Assembly (NCBI GenBank): GCA_965119215.1
Contig: CBCPKK010000008.1
Span: forward strand, 62,001-126,000
Length of the DNA: 64,000 nt
Direction of reading: 5' to 3'
Origin: Buttiauxella sp965119215
GTDB lineage: Bacteria; Pseudomonadota; Gammaproteobacteria; Enterobacterales; Enterobacteriaceae
A model generated the notes under the pieces. The model saw nothing but the letters and a program-made list of their open reading frames with translations. It was not told the origin of the DNA and did no database searches. Shown piece after piece: positions 8,472-17,510 of this stretch (the first letter of the stretch is position 1; the number at the start of each line of letters is the position of its first letter). Made by a program: the position numbers and the translations under genes.

Positions 8472-9365
8472 ATGAAGCATGCTACATTTCATAAAAAATT
8501 AAATTTTAACAAGCTTATTATCCTCGACTTCCTGCCTGAAGATAATTACCAAACAGCAAAACGTCTGCATGAAAACCTAAGCGATAAAGGATTTGGAAGT
8601 GGTATTTGCCTGTTTAAAGTTCAAGATAGAAAAACATTTCGCGATATACTGCAAGATATAAAAGAGATGATCAATTCTGAATTAAATATGGAATTCCAAC
8701 CAATTATTCATATTGAAGCTCATGGTGATCAACTGTCAATGGAGTTGCCAGATAAAAGCTCCATATCTTGGAAGGATCTTGCTGATGATTTCAGAATAAT
8801 TAATAAAATTATGGGCAATCAACTTGTCACATTCATTGGAACTTGTCATGGTTACCACTTTATTCGTAATAATCATACAATTAAAGAGTTCGCGCCCGTT
8901 TATTTTTGTATAGCCCCCTTAGAATCAATTCCTGCTGGTGATATTGAAAATTCAGCACTAACTTTCTATGAAAGCGTATTTTCAACAGGAAATTTAACTG
9001 TTTCCGCTAACCTTTTAGATTCGCGAAAATTTTACACTTTCAATTCTGATTATATGTTTCATCGAGCATTTCATGATGCCATGCAAAAAAATCATAGAGG
9101 GAAAGCCTTAAGGCTCAGAAGAGAAGCCTTAATCACTGAAGCCATTAAAATCATGGGTGATACTTGGATAAAAATGAGTCCAAAAGATAAAGGTGATTAT
9201 CTTAAGGATGCACGGGATTTACTGGATGTTTCTTTGAAAAGCAAAGAATCACTCAGGAAAGAATTTGAAAGATATTCTATTGGTTATATGGGTTATATAA
9301 ATGAAGATGTATTCGAAGAAATTTGGAAACATATGAATCACAACAAGCAAGGGAAAACATATTGA
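8472..9365 (+). CDS. caspase-like (His-Cys) protein
   Basis: A 297-residue soluble protein with alternating strand/helix order. Strand LIILDF, then strand GICLFKV, then PIIHIEAH84GD, then LVTFIGTC125HGYHF, then VYFCIAP. A hydrophobic strand ending in HG, followed about 40 residues later by a strand ending in xxC, is the catalytic His-Cys layout of the caspase/metacaspase (C14, CD clan) fold. The C-terminal 120 residues are highly charged and helical and could be a sensing or interaction domain. The gene is much more AT-rich than its neighbours and sits between inverted repeat arrays. Caspase-like proteases are often cargo of phage-defence loci, but the role here is inference. Confidence 0.55.
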   Translation: MKHATFHKKLNFNKLIILDFLPEDNYQTAKRLHENLSDKGFGSGICLFKVQDRKTFRDILQDIKEMINSELNMEFQPIIHIEAHGDQLSMELPDKSSISWKDLADDFRIINKIMGNQLVTFIGTCHGYHFIRNNHTIKEFAPVYFCIAPLESIPAGDIENSALTFYESVFSTGNLTVSANLLDSRKFYTFNSDYMFHRAFHDAMQKNHRGKALRLRREALITEAIKIMGDTWIKMSPKDKGDYLKDARDLLDVSLKSKESLRKEFERYSIGYMGYINEDVFEEIWKHMNHNKQGKTY

Positions 9366-9443
9366 TACCGTCATTATTTTCGTTTTTCGCTCATAACTGC
9401 CCATCAATTTGGGTTGCTCTTTCCCGATTTTCTCTTGGAAACA

Positions 9444-9503
9444 ACCAAGTAATTTCCGAACAGGTAGTCAAGTAAAATGCGAATGGGTGTCCAAGTGAAT
9501 GCC
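9444..9503 (+). repeat. right inverted end: tandem 23-bp units
   Basis: Three units in direct order beginning CAAGTAATTTCCGAACAGGT, CAAGTAAAATGCGAATGGGT and CAAGTGAATGCCAATACACA, the first two each 23 bp. They are the inverted counterpart of the array at 8207-8264. Confidence 0.55.
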
Positions 9504-9572
9504 AATACACAGGTGGGTGATATTTCTGAGGGGGGTTACCGGCCCCGGTTAAGGAGCCGGTCATTTTACGGG

Positions 9573-11954
9573 TTAGTCTATCTGCGGTAATTCCAGAATA
9601 AAATCGCTTATCCCCCTTTTCCCTTTCTCTGCCGGGAATACAGGTATGAGGATGCCGTCTCCTGAACCGAAGTTGATGGTAATATCTTTCGTTTCCCCGG
9701 CAACCACGGTAATCCCGTTAAGCGTGATCCCGAATGCCGCATCCTTTCGCACTGACAACGTCCCCGTCTGAGGGCCCGTGACCAGCTCACCATTCTTTTT
9801 GCGGATGCTGTTCGTCTGGAGGAACGCCAGGGGCGTGTTATCGGTGGCCTTCAGTGATGTGTTCACCGCGAGAGTTTTGATGTTATTAAATTCGATGAGG
9901 TTGTCCGGGACATACCGGAAACGACTGGCTTTAGTCGTCACGTTACCGGCCTCATCGGAGGCGACCACCGTCAGCGTATAAGAGTCGTCGTCGTCCGTAG
10001 ATGGGAATATGCGAGGGTATTGCAACCCACTGATATTATTACCTTTATTATACCAACCTACTTTAACTTTATCGCTGGTCGGCCCCCCCTCCAGGCTGAC
10101 GCTTGTTATTGAGGGTTGTGTCATATCATCGGTGAGATGAATTTCCAGATTTTCAAGCCCTCTGACAAGTTGTCCGTCAGCTGGCTGGCCCTTAAACATT
10201 ACGCTGACAATGGGCGGTGCCACATCATGCTTGATGGTGCCCGGGAGCTTCGTGGTGGCCTGGTTGCCGTAAGTATCCGTTGCACTGGCACTGGCGGTGT
10301 ACTGCCCGGAAGAAAGACTGCCGTAGGAGAACGCGACTTCTTTGAGCTGGAAATTCAGTGAGTTCACGCTGGCCGGTGACAGCACCAGGGCTTTACCTGA
10401 GCCATCAGTCAGTGTGAGGGCGAAACTGTTCGTCACCCACATATAACTGCGCCAGTCATTGACGGTATCCGCATCCGTCACCCGCATAACGATTTGCTTC
10501 TCTTCCGGTTTTACGGTAACTGAATTGATAACGGGCGGATTGTAGTCCCAGTATGAGTAAAGATAAGAGCCTCTTCCCCCGAGCCCGGCATAAGCATCAG
10601 TTCCGGTGATAATGATTTGTCGGGGATCGTATCCACGGTCGGTCAACTTGCAGAAGTTCGTGGTGAGAGTACAGCTGGTTTGATTAGGTGCAATGGTGCA
10701 ACTGCCCACGTTATCGATATTGACCAGCTGAGTGTATGGCCTGATTTCAGTGGTGACTACCCCACTGTCTACACAGTCAGGTGAAGTCATGCGGACCGTA
10801 TCTCCGTCAGACCATGTATTTGCATTTTTCAGGTGAAAAATGCCTTTCACATAACGGGGAGCTTCGCTGACACCGGGCCCCAGCGTAAATCTGAGGGTGT
10901 TAAAGGACAAATGATGCCTGAGACCCGCTTTGGTAAATATCTCGTAATAGTTGTAGGTTTCCGGGTAGCTTAGCGTGGCGTTGATGTAGGCAAAGTCAGC
11001 ATCAGAGCTTTTCCCCTGCCCGTACCAGCCAAAATCAGTCCCGTTGAAATCAGCAGCATCCTGTTTTCGCATTTTGAAACGGAACTGCAAGGGGTTGGCA
11101 TAAATGGTCATTCCCGGAACGTAATCCTGCCAGACGCCTGTGGCCGCATTCTGTACCTGATACTGCATAAATGCCGGGACCGTGCGGTCGATGGCAGAGC
11201 GGTGCGTCACATCCCGATAGTTGCCAGCCTTATCATAGATCCGGAACCCCACGGTGTAATAGCTCTGGTCTTTGGGCGCAACCGCTACACCTGCGGCGAT
11301 AGCAGCCGGAGCGAGAGCTTCTCCTGTCAGTGGATTCAGATCAGTTGGTACAGCCCTGCGAGTCCCTGCGTCATCAATAGCAAACCATTCCGCTTTACTC
11401 AGCCCGGAACCGGCATCTGAAAGCCTGGAAACTGACAAAGCCTGTGTCGCGGTGGTATTCCCGAACACATCAATACTGCCATTCATGAACCCGGCACGAA
11501 TCCAGACTATCGGATCGGGAATAGAAGGCGCGGTAATGTCGATACTGAATGGGTATGTGGATGAGGAGACCAGGTTCCCTTTGTTATCCAGGGTGTCAGA
11601 CTTCAGCGTAAAGGCCCCTTCCCCAAGGGTAGGAAGTACCAGCGATTTGCCGTAATACTCGGCACCGTCTATGGACGTGATCCGGTCGGCTACGGTAACC
11701 AGGCTGGTGGTGCCTTCAAACATCGAGGTTTTATCACTATCACGGGTAACGGTAACGCGTTCTTTCCTGTCCAGCCCGGAGATGAGGTTTAAGGTGATAA
11801 CCCCTGAAGGGTTTAGAAATGCGGTGTCCGGTTTTGCGGTAACGAGCTTCCCACCCGTGTCGTTGTATGAATAATTGTAGAGCTGGGCCGAAGCCGGAGA
11901 TGATAAATATAAACTTAAGCCTAGCGCTGAAATTATAAATTCCGACAGTTTCAT
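9573..11954 (-). CDS. exported Ig-like protein, DUF4165-type (paralogue 2)
   Basis: A 793-residue protein with a signal peptide (MKLSEFIISALGLSLYLSSPASA) and mature start QLYNYSYND. It shares the paralogue layout: LNPSGVITLNLISGLDRKERVTVTRD near the N-terminus, GAEYYGKSLVLPTLGEGAFTL, an Ig-like linker IDITAPSIPDP, and a C-terminal module with GLENLEIHLTDD, EGGPTSDKVKVGW and VRKDAAFGITLNGI. Four cysteines cluster around residues 395-440 (SPDC, GSC, TSC, NFC), probably disulfide-bonded outside the cell. A copy of the dispersed palindrome lies 110 bp upstream of its start. It is likely surface-exposed or secreted; its ligand is unknown. Confidence 0.7.
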   Translation of the reverse strand: MKLSEFIISALGLSLYLSSPASAQLYNYSYNDTGGKLVTAKPDTAFLNPSGVITLNLISGLDRKERVTVTRDSDKTSMFEGTTSLVTVADRITSIDGAEYYGKSLVLPTLGEGAFTLKSDTLDNKGNLVSSSTYPFSIDITAPSIPDPIVWIRAGFMNGSIDVFGNTTATQALSVSRLSDAGSGLSKAEWFAIDDAGTRRAVPTDLNPLTGEALAPAAIAAGVAVAPKDQSYYTVGFRIYDKAGNYRDVTHRSAIDRTVPAFMQYQVQNAATGVWQDYVPGMTIYANPLQFRFKMRKQDAADFNGTDFGWYGQGKSSDADFAYINATLSYPETYNYYEIFTKAGLRHHLSFNTLRFTLGPGVSEAPRYVKGIFHLKNANTWSDGDTVRMTSPDCVDSGVVTTEIRPYTQLVNIDNVGSCTIAPNQTSCTLTTNFCKLTDRGYDPRQIIITGTDAYAGLGGRGSYLYSYWDYNPPVINSVTVKPEEKQIVMRVTDADTVNDWRSYMWVTNSFALTLTDGSGKALVLSPASVNSLNFQLKEVAFSYGSLSSGQYTASASATDTYGNQATTKLPGTIKHDVAPPIVSVMFKGQPADGQLVRGLENLEIHLTDDMTQPSITSVSLEGGPTSDKVKVGWYNKGNNISGLQYPRIFPSTDDDDSYTLTVVASDEAGNVTTKASRFRYVPDNLIEFNNIKTLAVNTSLKATDNTPLAFLQTNSIRKKNGELVTGPQTGTLSVRKDAAFGITLNGITVVAGETKDITINFGSGDGILIPVFPAEKGKRGISDFILELPQID

Positions 11955-12063
11955 TATCTAATTTCCCCCGTAATCAATATTGCTATTTTAACGAAACGTC
12001 AGGGCGGAATATTTCGCTAAAGGGCTATAATCAGAAGACTGTTTATTAGAGATAGGGAACAGG

Positions 12064-12074
12064 AAAGTTACTTT
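12064..12074. repeat. dispersed palindrome AAAGTWACTTT, copy 4
   Basis: Exact copy with central T, intergenic, 110 bp upstream of the start of the DUF4165 paralogue ending at 11954. Confidence 0.8.
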
Positions 12075-12102
12075 TTATTGGGGAGATACGCTGCGAATGA
12101 CC

Positions 12103-12141
12103 AAAAAAACGGCCTAATCATGTCAGGCATGAATAAGCCGT
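12103..12141 (-). terminator. rho-independent terminator of the 12152-12571 gene
   Basis: On the minus strand, a 14-bp stem with two mismatches (ACGGCTTATTCATG against CATGATTAGGCCGT) is followed by seven T residues. Confidence 0.8.
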
Positions 12142-12151
12142 GAATTCTAAA

Positions 12152-12571
12152 TCAACGTTCAAAGTGATTGTAGTTACACCACGCAGTAAATGGCCCGACC
12201 GTTTTCATCCCCCATGAAATGGCATGCACCCCTAAGTACTTCTCGCCTTGACTCATCATGGCCTGCTGATGGGCTTGCATAGCGCCTGTGTTGGCGAGTT
12301 CCGTGACGACCTTATCCATCGCTGATTTGACCGTTGAGCTGGCTTTTTTGTACTCAACAGAATCAGAAACATATTTTTGGATCTCAGGCCTGGCATCAGC
12401 AGGCGCAACATTGCTTGCATGCTTTGTCACGAACATGCTTGCGGCCACCAGAAGTGGCAGGCTTGTTTGCTGGCAGTAATCCATGACACGGGTTTGCTGA
12501 TCTGACGTGTTAGCCATGGCCGGTGCAGTCATGACTAAACACAGAGCCACAGCGGAAACTTTGAAGTTCAT
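12152..12571 (-). CDS. exported helical protein, 139 aa
   Basis: A clear signal peptide (MNFKVSAVALCLVMTAPAMA, cleavage before NTSDQQ). The mature protein is about 119 residues, helical, with cysteines at C33 (DYCQQT) and C132 (AWCNYN) that could form a disulfide in the periplasm. A good terminator follows it, so it is a monocistronic unit between two DUF4165 genes. No family is recognised. Confidence 0.6.
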   Translation of the reverse strand: MNFKVSAVALCLVMTAPAMANTSDQQTRVMDYCQQTSLPLLVAASMFVTKHASNVAPADARPEIQKYVSDSVEYKKASSTVKSAMDKVVTELANTGAMQAHQQAMMSQGEKYLGVHAISWGMKTVGPFTAWCNYNHFER

Positions 12572-12673
12572 AATTATCCTTAATCTGATATCTGGAAAAA
12601 CATCGTGTTAATAACAATATCACTTTTATTGCGTTAACTGACCCTGCCATATTCTGGAGGCCAGGTATAAAAC

Positions 12674-12682
12674 TTATCCACA
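12674..12682. promoter_or_regulatory. DnaA-box-like TTATCCACA
   Basis: An exact match to the DnaA box consensus in the 225-bp intergenic gap 12572-12796. It stands alone with no iterons nearby, so it may be chance. Nothing else is evident in this gap. Confidence 0.25.
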
Positions 12683-12796
12683 AAAACGGTGCATAACTCT
12701 GTGTCCGCAGTTGGGATAAGTAGCAGGAAGATGCATAGCGGCTGTCTGTACAAAAACCAGGCTCAGGCTCTTTTGTTAGCGCTGTGCCTGTATTGT

Positions 12797-15256
12797 TTAT
12801 CGAAGCTCTTCAATATTGATCATGAACTCAGAAACACCGGTAACGCCAGATATGGCCGGAAATATCGGGAAGCTACGGCTGTCACCCAGGCCGAGATCCA
12901 ACTGAAGATTTTTACTCTCCCCTGGCGCTGCGCTGACGCCATTAACGGTGACCCCAAATGCCGCGTCTTTACGTACCGTCAGTACTGCATCCTGTAGACC
13001 GGTTGCGATAGCGCCATCCTGTTTACGAAGTTGGCTGGCATATAGCACGGCCAGGGGCGTGTCATCTGAGGTTTTCAGTGCAGCACTGACTGCCATTGTT
13101 TTCAAGTTCTCAAGACGCACCAGGTTATTCGGGAGGTAGCTAAATTCGACACTGCTTTCTTTGACGTTATTCATCTCGTCTTTCGCCGTCACCGTCATGG
13201 TATACGTTTCGCCTTCATTCAGAGACGGGAATATTTTGGGATAATTAGGGGCGTAGAGATTGTTGCCAAGGCTGACCCATGAAAGCTCTACCGCATCCGA
13301 GACGGGCCCCCCACGCAACGTCATGCGAGCGAGAGTCGGCTTTGTTAATGCGTCAGAGAGTTGTATGCGAATGTTCTCCAGTCCATACACTGTCACAGAG
13401 CTGGTAATGGGTTTGTTTTCATAGCTGAAGTTGACCAGCGGCGGCGTGTTATCAACCGTCACCTGCTTGTATGCCAGGCTACCTGAGTTCTCGAATGAAT
13501 CCTTAGCGTTGATCTGAACATCATACGTCCCTTCAGGAACCTTCTTCATGTCAAATTCATACGTGTAGTTCCCGGACGCCGTGTTACGCCCCGTTTGTTT
13601 TGCTGTCACGCTAATTTCAGCATTGTTCCGGGATTTATCCGTTAGCCAGACCCGGGCCAGATTCACATGATCGAAATAGGACCCGTCACCGGGTTGGTTC
13701 ACATAGACCTGTAAAATGCTGTTGGCCGCATTGTAGTCAAAGCCGGTGACTGAAGGACCCAGTGTATGCCAGGCGATGTTTTCCCAGATAGGCTGGAAGA
13801 ATGTGGACTCAGTCGTTGAGCGCACCTCATAGCCACTGTGCATGTATCCCGTAGTGCCTTTTACAATTGCCTGGGATACCGCAACGGTACATGTCGTGGA
13901 GCCTGCCGGAATATCACAGGAAGCCCCTCCTGCTATTTTCTGGTCATACGGTCGGGCCTGCACATTGAAGCGGATGTGCGTCAGGTTAACCGGCATTTCC
14001 GAGGCCAGAATATGGCGCCAGTTCACGCTGTTAAACCAGGTGCCGTCAGCGTTGAGCCTTTCAATTGCAGGATTTCCCCATGCAGGGCTTTTCAGTGATG
14101 CAGGGTCCCAGACAAGCCAACTGGCGTATTGAGCAAGATCTCCACCTGACCACTGATAGGTATTCACGGGGCGGTAATAGTTACTATCAAGACTTCCCTG
14201 CGGCAATTTTGCTTCCACATAGACATAGGTAGCATCTTCAGAAAGTACTTTCGCACCACCATAGTTATTCAGAATGCTGATACCGCCGTTTCGGTAGGGT
14301 TGCCAGTTTGTTTTAGGAATACGGATCACAAACAGATACGGATTTTCCAGCACGGTCAGTCCACGCTGAAATGCGACATAGCCCGAGGCAATGCCTGGCA
14401 CAACACTGGTGCTCACTCGTGAGTCATGAACGGCAAAAGGGGTGTACTCCCCCATCTGGTCGTCATATTTAAACCGCTGAGGGGGAATGTTGAGGATATT
14501 TCCGGCATTGTCCGTCACGATAAAATTGAATGTGAACTCCTCATTCAAATCACTGGTAGGCATACCCGTTTGAGTGCCCATATCCTTTATCCAGGGGTAG
14601 AAAGCTCTTTTAGCGGCAACGTCATAGCTCAGGTTATTGTCAGAAACTACCGTACCATCGCTGCGTTTAATGACCAGCCGGATCTTGCTTATCCCGTTTG
14701 CATCTTCCAGACCATCAGCAAAAATGGAGAACTGCCCACTCCCGCCCCGCCCCAGCTCCCAGAGCGGTCCGGACAGGACCATGTCATAACCCGCGTTCTG
14801 GCTGGGATAGATAGTGGTATAGCGGGGAGCCGTGATATCGACGGTGATATGGTATGTCGTGGTGCTGACGATGGTTTGTCGGAGATCCAGTGTTTCATTT
14901 ACGATGGTAAATGCACCTTCCCCCAGAGCAGGCAGAGCAATACTCTTTCCGTAATACTCCGTCCCATCGGTCGCAACCACGCGATCAGATACCCCGACGA
15001 TACTTGTAACGCCGGAATACATGACGCTCTGGTCGCGGTCACGAATGACCTTTATACGCTCATAGCGGTCCAGACCGGAGATCAGATTCAGCGTTATTGC
15101 CCCGGCAGGATTAAGCAGATTCGTGCCGGATGGTTTAATGCTCGAAGCCACATTATTCGTATTCATAAACGAATAGTTAAAGACTAATGCGTGTGCCGGT
15201 ATTGAAAGCGAGCTGACAGCTGCGGCAACTAGGTAACCAGTCAAATTTAGACGCAT
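12797..15256 (-). CDS. exported Ig-like protein, DUF4165-type (paralogue 3)
   Basis: An 819-residue protein with signal peptide MRLNLTGYLVAAAVSSLSIPAHA and mature start LVFNYSFMN. It is closest in layout to the paralogue at 1770: both share AFQRGLTVLENP / YRAGMMVNENP, RIPKTNWQPYRNGG / RVPKTNYRAYAEGG, and a C-terminal block (YGLENIRIQLSD, GGPVSDAVELSW, VRKDAAFGVTVNGVSAAPGES). Two cysteines lie in GGASCDIPAGSTTC, equivalent to GGKATCRVPAGSTSC in paralogue 1. Ig-like linkers IDITAPR and VDNTPPLV are present. A dispersed palindrome lies 106 bp upstream of the start. The role is probably as for the other two copies. Confidence 0.7.
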   Translation of the reverse strand: MRLNLTGYLVAAAVSSLSIPAHALVFNYSFMNTNNVASSIKPSGTNLLNPAGAITLNLISGLDRYERIKVIRDRDQSVMYSGVTSIVGVSDRVVATDGTEYYGKSIALPALGEGAFTIVNETLDLRQTIVSTTTYHITVDITAPRYTTIYPSQNAGYDMVLSGPLWELGRGGSGQFSIFADGLEDANGISKIRLVIKRSDGTVVSDNNLSYDVAAKRAFYPWIKDMGTQTGMPTSDLNEEFTFNFIVTDNAGNILNIPPQRFKYDDQMGEYTPFAVHDSRVSTSVVPGIASGYVAFQRGLTVLENPYLFVIRIPKTNWQPYRNGGISILNNYGGAKVLSEDATYVYVEAKLPQGSLDSNYYRPVNTYQWSGGDLAQYASWLVWDPASLKSPAWGNPAIERLNADGTWFNSVNWRHILASEMPVNLTHIRFNVQARPYDQKIAGGASCDIPAGSTTCTVAVSQAIVKGTTGYMHSGYEVRSTTESTFFQPIWENIAWHTLGPSVTGFDYNAANSILQVYVNQPGDGSYFDHVNLARVWLTDKSRNNAEISVTAKQTGRNTASGNYTYEFDMKKVPEGTYDVQINAKDSFENSGSLAYKQVTVDNTPPLVNFSYENKPITSSVTVYGLENIRIQLSDALTKPTLARMTLRGGPVSDAVELSWVSLGNNLYAPNYPKIFPSLNEGETYTMTVTAKDEMNNVKESSVEFSYLPNNLVRLENLKTMAVSAALKTSDDTPLAVLYASQLRKQDGAIATGLQDAVLTVRKDAAFGVTVNGVSAAPGESKNLQLDLGLGDSRSFPIFPAISGVTGVSEFMINIEELR

Positions 15257-15361
15257 AGGAGGTTCCTCTGGAATTTACCCTATTGTACATTTCGCACACT
15301 GACGAACCGTGCGCTTAAGGGATGCTATTTCCAGAGCTACCTTCCAGAATTCCGGGGCAAA

Positions 15362-15372
15362 AAAGTAACTTT
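15362..15372. repeat. dispersed palindrome AAAGTWACTTT, copy 5
   Basis: Exact copy with central A, intergenic, 106 bp upstream of the DUF4165 paralogue ending at 15256. This is nearly the same distance as copy 4 has from its paralogue. Confidence 0.8.
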
Positions 15373-15455
15373 CCGGATGGATGCTCACGTCGAACTAAAA
15401 TTAAAAGATAAATACTTTTTGAAATGGTTTTCGCAGGAAGGGCATTAAATGGTGA

Positions 15456-15478
15456 ACAGGCTGTATGAAACAGCCTGT
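15456..15478 (-). terminator. perfect hairpin at operon end
   Basis: ACAGGCTG, a 7-base loop, then CAGCCTGT, just past the stop of the 56-residue gene. There is no U-tract, so termination strength is uncertain. Confidence 0.45.
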
Positions 15479-15488
15479 CACTGGACTT

Positions 15489-15659
15489 TTAATAATCGTC
15501 GGCGGATGTATTCCCCTCGTCATCCTGGTGAACGGAGTCATTGATAAAATTAACATCAGCCACCGGCTTCTTTTTAGCGAGACCAATTTCAAATTTGTCG
15601 ATAGCGAATGTTGGTTCTTCATCATTTGCGTCTGACGGTTGCAACGGTTGATTTGTCAT
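15489..15659 (-). CDS. small acidic protein, 56 aa, downstream of the methyltransferase
   Basis: Starts 9 bp after the stop of the methyltransferase gene and ends just before a perfect hairpin, so it looks like the last gene of that operon. The product is acidic and low in complexity (NEEP-like and DDEG stretches, C-terminal SADDY) with one central basic patch (GLAKKKPV). The ribosome site is weak, suggesting coupling to the upstream gene. It could be an accessory or anti-restriction-type acidic protein, but no family is recognised. Confidence 0.5.
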   Translation of the reverse strand: MTNQPLQPSDANDEEPTFAIDKFEIGLAKKKPVADVNFINDSVHQDDEGNTSADDY

Positions 15660-15668
15660 ATTCCAGTC

Positions 15669-17342
15669 TCAGGTGATTCGTTGGATGTAAACTACACAGA
15701 CAGTAATGGATGTATCTTCAAACTCATTCTTAAATTCATGCACCAGATCCCAGCTGAACTCGTCGCCCAGCAACGCATCTTCATGCCTGAACGATAAGGG
15801 TAAGACCGCAGCCATACACCCGCCTGGGGCAAGGTGCGTTGCCGCAGCCAGCAAATGAAGCCGAGCCCGGTTTTCCGAAAACGGTGGATTAATAGCAATG
15901 TGACTGAATTTCTTTCCAGGATTAGCCTTCGACCATGCCAGAAAATCAGCCTCTTCAACATCAAACCCTTTGGCCTTCAGGATCAGCGCATTCAGTTGAT
16001 CAACCTCAATACAATGAATGTCGGCGGCTTTTGAAAATGACTGTAATAAGGCACCCTGGCCTGCACTCGGCTCAAGTAATGTATCGCCCTCCCCCATGGA
16101 GAGTAAACCGGCAACGTAATCGCTGATTTTCCGTGATGACTGATATAACTGATGAGCAACCTGATCAGGCATCGCTCCGACCTGCGATAAATAACGCAAG
16201 ATTTCATCCGGGCAATAATCCATGTAAACGTAATAGTTCTCGACCCTGGCCCCGATTGTACGGAAAACATCATGAAGAATAGTGTCAGTCCCTTTATCCA
16301 GGGATAAATATCCGCCTGAACGAAATGCTGCCCAACACTTTTCACGTTCGGAGTAAGAAAACTTCATCTCACCAAGTTGCATCCTGCTGTCGAAATCCAG
16401 CACGTTTTTCTTTAACGGGAACTCACGTGCTTGCTTGAGTTTTTCCTTGTGACGCTCTGCTGGCAATGCCAGGGGAACGAATGCCGAAAGAATATTATTC
16501 ATCTGCTCGGCCAGTGTTTGATTTATCTCAATATGCATGGAGCCGTTCTTGTAAACCCGAAAGCGGACCGCATAGCCATCAATATCAATCCATTGCCTGA
16601 AACCGTATTGATGAACACATCTTTCTACGAGCCTCGCCGTATCAAGGACATCACAAACCTTGCTTTGCCGGAAAAATGCACAAACCACCCGGAGTTCACT
16701 CAGGGGTTCGATATTCCTTGATTTAAAATCAGGCTGGCTCGGTCCATTAAATCTTTTGACCATTTCGCACACACCCGTAATGATCATCCTTGTGCTGAAT
16801 CCAAAGGCTTTATTCGTCTTATGTGAGCGACTCAGGCTCGTAAACACCCCATAAACACGCTCACGCATAAATTGATTGCGGTCATTGAGAAGACCCATAA
16901 CGGTCGGGATGACTGCCTCTGCGGTAAAATCAGGAATAACCTGTTTTGAACCGTCACGCATGGAATAACGGTCGAAACAAAACTGCTCATTCCATGCTTG
17001 GCGTTTTTCTGATGTCATAACAGACAGAACATCAGTCAACGCCATGACGCGTTTCCAGTATTCCGAACGGAGCGAGTACTCGGCGCACAGTTCACTCTTT
17101 TCGGTGATCGAGTGGTCATAACCCGATAACAAGCTGTAAAGCTTGCGTACAGACTGCCTGCGGAATAATTCCGCCACAGACTGTAGCTCCTCACGCTCCT
17201 TGCTAAACTCAGCAACCAGACGCTGGATGATACCCATCTCCTCTCTCATTTCTGGCAGAGAGTCTTGCTCGCTTTTGACGGCAGGCATTAAGTGGCGGCT
17301 GGATTGATCGGTGTTCAGTGGAATAATGGCGTTACTTGTCAT
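15669..17342 (-). CDS. DUF4942-type N6-adenine DNA methyltransferase
   Basis: About 557 residues from ATG 17342; a TTG at 17363 is in frame but weaker. The C-terminal third is a class I methyltransferase. The SAM-binding motif LLEPSAGQGALLQSF (about residue 419) is followed by acidic IHCIEVDQ. The catalytic motif is INPPF (about residue 482), of the (N/D)PP(Y/F) type that methylates adenine N6. The N-terminal 350 residues match the pattern I know as DUF4942, found in plasmid and phage methyltransferases. No restriction enzyme is adjacent, so it is likely an orphan methylase for protection or regulation. The target sequence is unknown. Confidence 0.75.
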   Translation of the reverse strand: MTSNAIIPLNTDQSSRHLMPAVKSEQDSLPEMREEMGIIQRLVAEFSKEREELQSVAELFRRQSVRKLYSLLSGYDHSITEKSELCAEYSLRSEYWKRVMALTDVLSVMTSEKRQAWNEQFCFDRYSMRDGSKQVIPDFTAEAVIPTVMGLLNDRNQFMRERVYGVFTSLSRSHKTNKAFGFSTRMIITGVCEMVKRFNGPSQPDFKSRNIEPLSELRVVCAFFRQSKVCDVLDTARLVERCVHQYGFRQWIDIDGYAVRFRVYKNGSMHIEINQTLAEQMNNILSAFVPLALPAERHKEKLKQAREFPLKKNVLDFDSRMQLGEMKFSYSEREKCWAAFRSGGYLSLDKGTDTILHDVFRTIGARVENYYVYMDYCPDEILRYLSQVGAMPDQVAHQLYQSSRKISDYVAGLLSMGEGDTLLEPSAGQGALLQSFSKAADIHCIEVDQLNALILKAKGFDVEEADFLAWSKANPGKKFSHIAINPPFSENRARLHLLAAATHLAPGGCMAAVLPLSFRHEDALLGDEFSWDLVHEFKNEFEDTSITVCVVYIQRIT

Positions 17343-17420
17343 CAGGCTTACCTGTAGGTTCAAATATCATTGAATCCAGGATAACCCAGGTCGAAAATTT
17401 GTTAATAGCCTCTGGCGCAG

Positions 17421-17449
17421 CAAAAAAAATGGGCCCCCAAGGGGACCCG
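17421..17449 (-). terminator. rho-independent terminator of the ParB-like gene
   Basis: On the minus strand, GGGTCCCC and GGGGGCCC pair (loop TT) and are followed by ATTTTTTTT. It lies about 60 bp past the stop of the gene at 17511. Confidence 0.8.
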
Positions 17450-17510
17450 AATAAGTACTGGAACTGACTTTTTTTATAATGGCTACATGGATGTGATTGA
17501 GACTTTCTCG

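Larger units (their letters stand above)
8207..9503. mobile_element. putative non-autonomous cassette carrying a caspase-like gene
   Basis: Two inverted terminal arrays of about 60 bp (roughly 70% alike by eye) bracket a single AT-rich gene. No transposase is encoded between them, so the element would need one in trans. The exact outer termini and any target duplication could not be fixed. The structure is inferred from the repeats and the base-composition change. Confidence 0.45.

Noticed and set aside
14426..15187. Long open frame on the plus strand (253 aa)
   Set aside because: It lies antisense to the DUF4165 gene at 12797-15256, which has a signal peptide and clear paralogues.
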